From Polynucleobacter tropicus (GTDB taxonomy: Bacteria; Pseudomonadota; Gammaproteobacteria; Burkholderiales; Burkholderiaceae), in NCBI RefSeq assembly GCF_013307225.1, contig NZ_CP028942.1:1826965-1890964 (forward strand): a stretch of DNA of 64,000 nt, given 5' to 3'. Of the stretch, positions 59,331 to 64,000 are shown one piece after another (within the stretch, counting starts at the first letter, position 1; every line of letters starts with the position of its first letter). The notes under the pieces are model-generated. The model did not search any database. It had not been told where the DNA came from and saw only the letters and a program-made list of their open reading frames with translations. The translations under genes and the position numbers were made by a program.

Positions 59331-60207
59331 AGCCGTTCACGACAAACTAATACTGCAATCCCCTGCCAAGCTCAATTTGTTTTTACATATCGTGGGCCGC
59401 AGATCTGATGGATATCACCTGCTGCAATCAGCCTTTCAACTAATCGACTGGTGCGACACAATTATTCTAAAGCGAATTTCTGAAAATGAAATTCGTCATG
59501 CAAATCCAATCCCAGGCGTTCTACCGGAGCATGATCTTGTAGTGCGCGCCGCAACACTCTTAAAAGACTTTTGTCAGATCAAGGCTGGAGTAGAAATTCA
59601 CCTCAAAAAAGAAATTCCAATGGGTGCTGGTTTAGGCGGAGGATCATCCGATGCGGCCACTACTTTAATTGGCTTAAACAAACTCTGGGGCCTCGGCCTC
59701 GATACAAATACGCTTTGCAAATTAGGCCTTCAACTTGGCGCTGACATTCCTTTCTTCATTTTTGGTAAAAATGCTTTTGTTGAAGGCATCGGGGAGCAAA
59801 TGCAAGAAATCAGCCTAGAACAGCGTGATTTTTTGGTGATCTTCCCCAATCAAGGCATCCCGACCCTTCGCATCTTCCAAGACCCTCAATTGACCAGAGA
59901 TCACGGTCAGATTACAATGGAGGGCTTTCTTGCATCGCCATGGTCCAGCCTTTCGAATGATTGCCAGGCTGTAGCGATGCGGATATGTCCTGAAGTGAAG
60001 CAAGCTTTGGATTGGATAAGTCAGGCAATACCGGGGTCCGAACCCCGTATGTCAGGCTCCGGAAGTAGCGTTTTTGCCATCTTAGACCCTAAGATCGAGC
60101 GCGAAAAACTGGAAAATCTTCTTCAAAATCTTCCTAAAGGGTGGAAAGGTCGGGTTGTTCGGGGGATAAACAAAAATCCCGCTTACAATTTGATTTCTTC
60201 AGATTGA
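59323..60207 (+). CDS. ispE: 4-diphosphocytidyl-2-C-methyl-D-erythritol kinase
   Basis: GHMP kinase of the MEP isoprenoid pathway. The N-terminal SPAKLNLFLHIVGRRSDGYH carries the catalytic lysine, and the ATP loop is PMGAGLGGGSSDAATTL. RMSGSGSSVFA is the C-terminal GHMP motif. ATG at 59323 overlaps the preceding stop by 8 nt; the open frame upstream lies in the LolB coding region. Length 294 aa. Confidence 0.96.
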   Translation: MSKAVHDKLILQSPAKLNLFLHIVGRRSDGYHLLQSAFQLIDWCDTIILKRISENEIRHANPIPGVLPEHDLVVRAATLLKDFCQIKAGVEIHLKKEIPMGAGLGGGSSDAATTLIGLNKLWGLGLDTNTLCKLGLQLGADIPFFIFGKNAFVEGIGEQMQEISLEQRDFLVIFPNQGIPTLRIFQDPQLTRDHGQITMEGFLASPWSSLSNDCQAVAMRICPEVKQALDWISQAIPGSEPRMSGSGSSVFAILDPKIEREKLENLLQNLPKGWKGRVVRGINKNPAYNLISSD

Positions 60208-60212
60208 GCTGT

Positions 60213-60289
60213 AGGGGAATCGCCAAGCTGGTTAAGGCACTGGATTTTGATTCCAGCATGCGAAGGTTCGAATCCTTCTTCCCCTGCCA
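60213..60289 (+). tRNA. tRNA-Gln (anticodon TTG)
   Basis: A complete 77-nt cloverleaf: 7-bp acceptor AGGGGAA/TTCCCCT, D-arm, anticodon stem CTGGA/TCCAG with TTG at loop centre, T-arm GAAGG-TTCGAAT-CCTTC, discriminator G and encoded CCA. The first pair is A-T rather than the T-A of E. coli tRNA-Gln. It lies 5 nt after ispE and before prs, the usual order in betaproteobacteria. Confidence 0.97.
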
Positions 60290-60343
60290 AATACTGTAGA
60301 AATGACAAAGACAACCTTTTGACCCTACAAAATCTCTAAAACT

Positions 60344-61309
60344 ATGTCCTCCACCAGCTCAGATTTATTGACTTTATTTACAGGCAACGCAAATCCGATT
60401 TTGGCGCAGGCTGTAGCCAAAGAACTAAAGTTACCACTGGGCAAAGCTTTTGTTGGCCGTTTTTCTGACGGCGAAATTCAGGTTGAGATCCAAGAAAACG
60501 TACGTGGTAAAAATGTTGTGGTGATTCAATCAACCTGTGCCCCAACAAACGACAGTTTGATGGAGCTCATGATCATGATTGATGCACTCAAGCGCGCATC
60601 AGCAAGTCGCATTACCGCAGTGATTCCCTATTTTGGATATGCCCGCCAAGACCGCCGTCCTCGTTCGGCGCGCGTGGCAATCTCAGCTCGTATCGTGGCG
60701 AATATGCTTCAGTCTGTTGCAGGCATTGAGCGCGTGCTAACTATGGACTTACACGCTGACCAAATTCAGGGCTTCTTCGATATTCCTGTGGACAATATTT
60801 ACGCCTCCCCCGTTTTGTTGGCAGACTTGCAAGCGCAAAAAACACACAAAGATTTGATTGTTGTTTCGCCAGATATCGGCGGCGTTGTTCGCGCCCGCGC
60901 AATGGCAAAACAACTGGGTACTGATTTGGCAATTATTGATAAGCGCCGCCCTAAAGCAAACGTTTCTGAAGTCATGCATTTAATCGGTGAAGTAGAAGGT
61001 CGTCACTGCGTGATCATGGATGACATCATCGATACAGGCGGCACACTTTGTAAAGCAGCGGAAGCTCTCAAAGAGCGCGGTGCTAAGGGTGTTACTGCTT
61101 ACTGTACTCACGCAGTTTTATCAGGTGGCGCGGTAGCTCGTATCGCCGCCTCTGAGTTGGATGAGCTCGTTGTAACTGACACTATCCCCCTGACAGCGGA
61201 AGCCTCAAAAGTCAGCAAAATTCGCCAATTGTCTGTAGCCCCATTGCTCGCTGAGACCCTGTCTCGTATCAGCAAAGGCGACTCAGTCATGTCTATGTTC
61301 GCTGAATAA
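60344..61309 (+). CDS. prs: Ribose-phosphate pyrophosphokinase
   Basis: Makes PRPP from ribose-5-phosphate and ATP for nucleotide, His and Trp synthesis. Family motifs are [12 protein letters not shown], the ATP loop [27 protein letters not shown], and the PRPP loop [13 protein letters not shown]. Length 321 aa. It follows the tRNA by 54 nt and may share its transcript. Confidence 0.98.
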   Translation: MSSTSSDLLTLFTGNANPILAQAVAKELKLPLGKAFVGRFSDGEIQVEIQENVRGKNVVVIQSTCAPTNDSLMELMIMIDALKRASASRITAVIPYFGYARQDRRPRSARVAISARIVANMLQSVAGIERVLTMDLHADQIQGFFDIPVDNIYASPVLLADLQAQKTHKDLIVVSPDIGGVVRARAMAKQLGTDLAIIDKRRPKANVSEVMHLIGEVEGRHCVIMDDIIDTGGTLCKAAEALKERGAKGVTAYCTHAVLSGGAVARIAASELDELVVTDTIPLTAEASKVSKIRQLSVAPLLAETLSRISKGDSVMSMFAE

Positions 61310-61325
61310 GCTAAAAACGCTGTTT

Positions 61326-61358
61326 TACCCATTTTTAGGCTGTTTCTGGGTGTTTTTT
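61326..61358 (+). terminator. Weak terminator-like hairpin after prs
   Basis: ACCCA (61327-61331) can pair with TGGGT (61347-61351) over a 15-nt loop, followed by GTTTTTTG. The stem is short, so confidence is low. Confidence 0.3.
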
Positions 61359-61369
61359 GTCATTTATAG

Positions 61370-61397
61370 GTGAAAAACGCCGTTCCCACGATATAAT
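61370..61397 (+). promoter_or_regulatory. Candidate promoter of rplY
   Basis: GTGAAA (61370-61375) and a perfect TATAAT (61392-61397) with a 16-nt spacer, 55 nt before the rplY ATG. Confidence 0.45.
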
Positions 61398-61452
61398 CGA
61401 AGGCTTTTCTGTTTGGTCGCGAACGGAAATTAACCTTAAAAGGGAATTTAAT

Positions 61453-62103
61453 ATGAAAGTTGTCGCCTTTGAAAGAAGCGTACAGGGAACGGGTGCGAGC
61501 CGCCGTCTGCGCAATTCTGGAAAAACTCCAGGAATCGTTTACGGAAGCAAAGAACCAGCCTTGGTTATCGAGTTAGATCACAACGCTTTATTCCATGCTC
61601 TCCGCAAAGAAGCATTTCACTCATCCATTTTGGATTTGGAAATTTCTGGCAAAACACAAAAAGTGTTGTTGCGTGATTACCAAATGCATCCATTTAAGCC
61701 ATTGGTTTTGCACATTGACTTCCAACGCGTATCTGCGACTGAGAAAGTTCACATGCGCGTTCCATTGCACTTCACCAACGCTGAAACTTCAGCAGCCGTG
61801 AAATTGCAAGGCGCTGTTGTAAGCCACATCCTCAATGACATCGAAGTTTCTTGCTTGCCAGCAGACTTGCCAGAATTCATTGAAGTGGACTTAAGCAAAA
61901 TTGAAGTAGGTCACTCAATTCATGCGAAAGACGTTACTTTGCCAAAAGGTGTTTCATTGGTATTGCACGTTGAGCAAGAAAACCCAGTGATCGCAAACGC
62001 ACGTATTCCAGCTGTTAAGGCCGCTGAGACTGAAGAAGCTGCTCCAGCAGCCGCCGCAGCTCCAGCAGCCGCGCCTGCTGCCGATGCTAAGGACAAAGCT
62101 TAA
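61453..62103 (+). CDS. rplY: 50S ribosomal protein bL25 (Ctc/TL5 long form)
   Basis: Binds 5S rRNA. The N-terminal L25 domain (about 1-92) has [17 protein letters not shown] and is followed by a TL5-type beta domain (about 95-185, [20 protein letters not shown]). An Ala/Pro-rich C-terminal tail ends [11 protein letters not shown] 61453 is preceded by AAAAGGGA and gives the normal N-terminus MKVVAFERS; 216 aa. The prs-rplY-pth order is conserved. A strong terminator follows. Confidence 0.96.
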   Translation: MKVVAFERSVQGTGASRRLRNSGKTPGIVYGSKEPALVIELDHNALFHALRKEAFHSSILDLEISGKTQKVLLRDYQMHPFKPLVLHIDFQRVSATEKVHMRVPLHFTNAETSAAVKLQGAVVSHILNDIEVSCLPADLPEFIEVDLSKIEVGHSIHAKDVTLPKGVSLVLHVEQENPVIANARIPAVKAAETEEAAPAAAAAPAAAPAADAKDKA

Positions 62104-62128
62104 TAAATTAAGCTTTACCTATGTATCT

Positions 62129-62157
62129 AAAGCCCGCGCAAGCGGGCTTTATTTTTT
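62129..62157 (+). terminator. Intrinsic terminator of rplY
   Basis: AAAGCCCGC and GCGGGCTTT form a perfect 9-bp stem around GCAA, followed by ATTTTTT. It separates rplY from pth. Confidence 0.87.
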
Positions 62158-62180
62158 CCAGCATTCTTTTCTTGGTTTTT

Positions 62181-62209
62181 TTGTAGAAACTGTTTTATAT
62201 CTTTAAACT
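62181..62209 (+). promoter_or_regulatory. Candidate promoter of pth
   Basis: TTGTAG (62181-62186) and TAAACT (62204-62209) are separated by exactly 17 nt, and the -10 ends 6 nt before the pth ATG. Transcription would begin at or next to the start codon. Confidence 0.48.
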
Positions 62210-62215
62210 CCCACC

Positions 62216-62806
62216 ATGAGCAAATTAATTGTTGGCCTTGGCAATCCTGGCGATGAACATAAAGAAGATCGGCATAACGCCGGCTTCTGGTTTGTCGACG
62301 CCCTAGCTAAACACTTAAATGTCCGCTTTGAAGCTGAAAAACGCTTTCATGGAAAAGTGGCTAAAGCAAAGTGGGAAGGAGAAGATCTTTATCTTCTAAA
62401 GCCGACCACGTATATGAATTTGAGTGGGCAAGCGGTTGGCGCCCTTTGTCGTTTTCATAAGATCAGCGCCGAAGATATTTTGGTTGTTCAAGACGAGCTT
62501 GATTTAAAGCCCGGAACTGCTCGACTGAAACTAGGCGGGGGCACTGGGGGCCACAATGGCCTCAAAGACATTCAGGCGCACCTTGGAACCCCTCAATATT
62601 GGCGATTGCGCCTTGGTATAGGTCATCCACGAGATTTGGCTGGCGATGGCCGCCCAATGGATGTAGCTGACTATGTTTTGCGCAGACCTCAATTAGTCGA
62701 ACAAAAACTCATTGAAGCGAGCATTGAAAATGGTCTGCAAATATTGTCGCTATTTTTGAAAGGCGATCCCCAGACCGCTATGATGGAGCTTCACTCTAAA
62801 GCGTAG
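62216..62806 (+). CDS. pth: Peptidyl-tRNA hydrolase
   Basis: Recycles tRNA by cleaving peptidyl-tRNA dropped from ribosomes. The N-terminus has VGLGNPGDEHKEDRHNAGF with the catalytic histidine, LLKPTTYMNLSGQAV follows, and LDLKPGTARLK with GGGTGGHNGLKDI completes the active site. Length 196 aa. The start lacks a Shine-Dalgarno and lies 6 nt after a -10-like element. It converges with the ferredoxin gene, 3 nt between stops. Confidence 0.97.
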   Translation: MSKLIVGLGNPGDEHKEDRHNAGFWFVDALAKHLNVRFEAEKRFHGKVAKAKWEGEDLYLLKPTTYMNLSGQAVGALCRFHKISAEDILVVQDELDLKPGTARLKLGGGTGGHNGLKDIQAHLGTPQYWRLRLGIGHPRDLAGDGRPMDVADYVLRRPQLVEQKLIEASIENGLQILSLFLKGDPQTAMMELHSKA

Positions 62807-62809
62807 TTA

Positions 62810-63090
<281 letters not shown>

Positions 63091-63097
63091 ATCTGAC

Positions 63098-63610
<513 letters not shown>

Positions 63611-63631
63611 TTATCGGCTACACGCAAGAGT

Positions 63632-64000
63632 TTAGCCCCTTCCACTCCGAAATAGGCAGGCTTTTACCTGCCCAGCCTCTAAGTACTTTCCACAATGCCA
63701 TGAAGGCAATAGGGACTCAACCTCTTCACGGGAGCGATTTGCAGGAAATTCCACATAAATTCCACCCCCCATACTGTCATCGCATATCCTACCAGCCTCT
63801 AATACCGTGCGATTCAATAAGTCCGAATCCTGAAACGGGGGGTCAATAAAAATCAAGTTGGCAGATTTATCGGGCCGCTTCCTTAGAAACTCAAGGCTAT
63901 CGCCTTGCAAGATTTCTACTGAGCCAGTTGCCGGAGATGATTTCAGCAAGTCAAAATTTTTCAATAAATTTGCATGTGCCTTTTTATCTTTCTCTAAAAG
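63632..64000 (-). CDS. rsmD: 16S rRNA (guanine(966)-N2)-methyltransferase, C-terminal part (5' end outside window)
   Basis: The last 122 codons of RsmD, which methylates G966 of 16S rRNA. The frame is open to the window edge, with LLEKDKKAHANLLKN preceding the first internal TTG, so the gene starts beyond 64000. The catalytic motif is FIDPPF (the D/N-PP-F/Y motif of N-methyltransferases), followed by a GGIYVEFP strand. Position directly upstream of coaD supports the assignment. Confidence 0.92.
   Translation of the reverse strand, partial: LLEKDKKAHANLLKNFDLLKSSPATGSVEILQGDSLEFLRKRPDKSANLIFIDPPFQDSDLLNRTVLEAGRICDDSMGGGIYVEFPANRSREEVESLLPSWHCGKYLEAGQVKACLFRSGRG

Overview
The window is a contiguous piece of ordinary bacterial core chromosome, moderately AT-leaning, with 63 protein genes (two cut by the window edges), one tRNA, the RNase P RNA and one candidate small RNA. 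Gene order points to a betaproteobacterium of the Burkholderiaceae, most likely a small-genome freshwater lineage such as Polynucleobacter: glyS-gmhB-plsC, dusB-fis-purH-ruvCAB, kdsD-kdsC-lptCAB, hpf-ptsN-hprK-rapZ and ispE-tRNA-Gln-prs-rplY-pth are classic blocks of that group. I see no insertion sequence, prophage, integron, CRISPR array or toxin-antitoxin pair.

Layout. 1-2313: end of glyS, then gmhB and plsC. 2321-8070 (minus): lptD-surA-pdxA-rsmA. 8103-12356: divergent amgK-murU, then pepP and ubiH. 12510-17706: dusB-fis, purH, ruvC-ruvA-ruvB. 17716-22649: tyrS (minus), anmK (plus), erpA, argC and rplM-rpsI (minus). 22650-23054 is the longest stretch without a protein gene and holds a candidate sRNA with its own promoter and terminator. 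23055-23786: an OsmC-type gene running tail to tail with rnpB. 23842-39286 is one long minus-strand run: DUF3683 flavo/iron-sulfur dehydrogenase, DUF971, ubiE, Tim44-like, ubiJ, ubiB, DUF502, aspS, nudB, ATM1-type ABC exporter, glycerate kinase, pyrC. 39420-42687: ilvA, 5'-nucleotidase, queF. 42775-47424: ssb, MFS carrier (minus) and uvrA (plus). 47459-49441: CPA2 antiporter (minus). 49453-55917: kdsD-kdsC-lptC-lptA-lptB, then hpf-ptsN-hprK-rapZ. 55862-57825 (minus): mutM-mutY. 57861-62806: TPR-LolB fusion, ispE, tRNA-Gln, prs, rplY, pth. 62810-64000 (minus): ferredoxin, coaD, rsmD fragment.

Themes. Outer-membrane building dominates: heptose (gmhB) and Kdo (kdsD, kdsC) supply, LPS transport (lptA, B, C, D), the OMP chaperone surA, and a LolB-like domain. 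Cell-wall recycling is represented by anmK, amgK and murU. Ubiquinone synthesis is represented by ubiH, ubiE, ubiJ and ubiB. The 8-oxoguanine repair pair mutM-mutY, uvrA and ruvABC cover DNA repair, and ptsN-hprK-rapZ cover regulation by phosphotransfer.

Most noteworthy: (1) a roughly 102-nt candidate sRNA at 22804-22905; (2) a secreted, cysteine-free TPR protein fused to a LolB domain that therefore cannot carry LolB's usual lipid anchor; (3) a repeated geometry in which a -10-like hexamer ends 5-8 nt before a start codon with no Shine-Dalgarno, suggesting leaderless mRNAs; (4) no rpoN between lptB and hpf; (5) altered iron-sulfur cysteine spacing in MutY; (6) hairpins abutting start codons inside the ubi gene run. 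No wholly new multi-gene system is evident.
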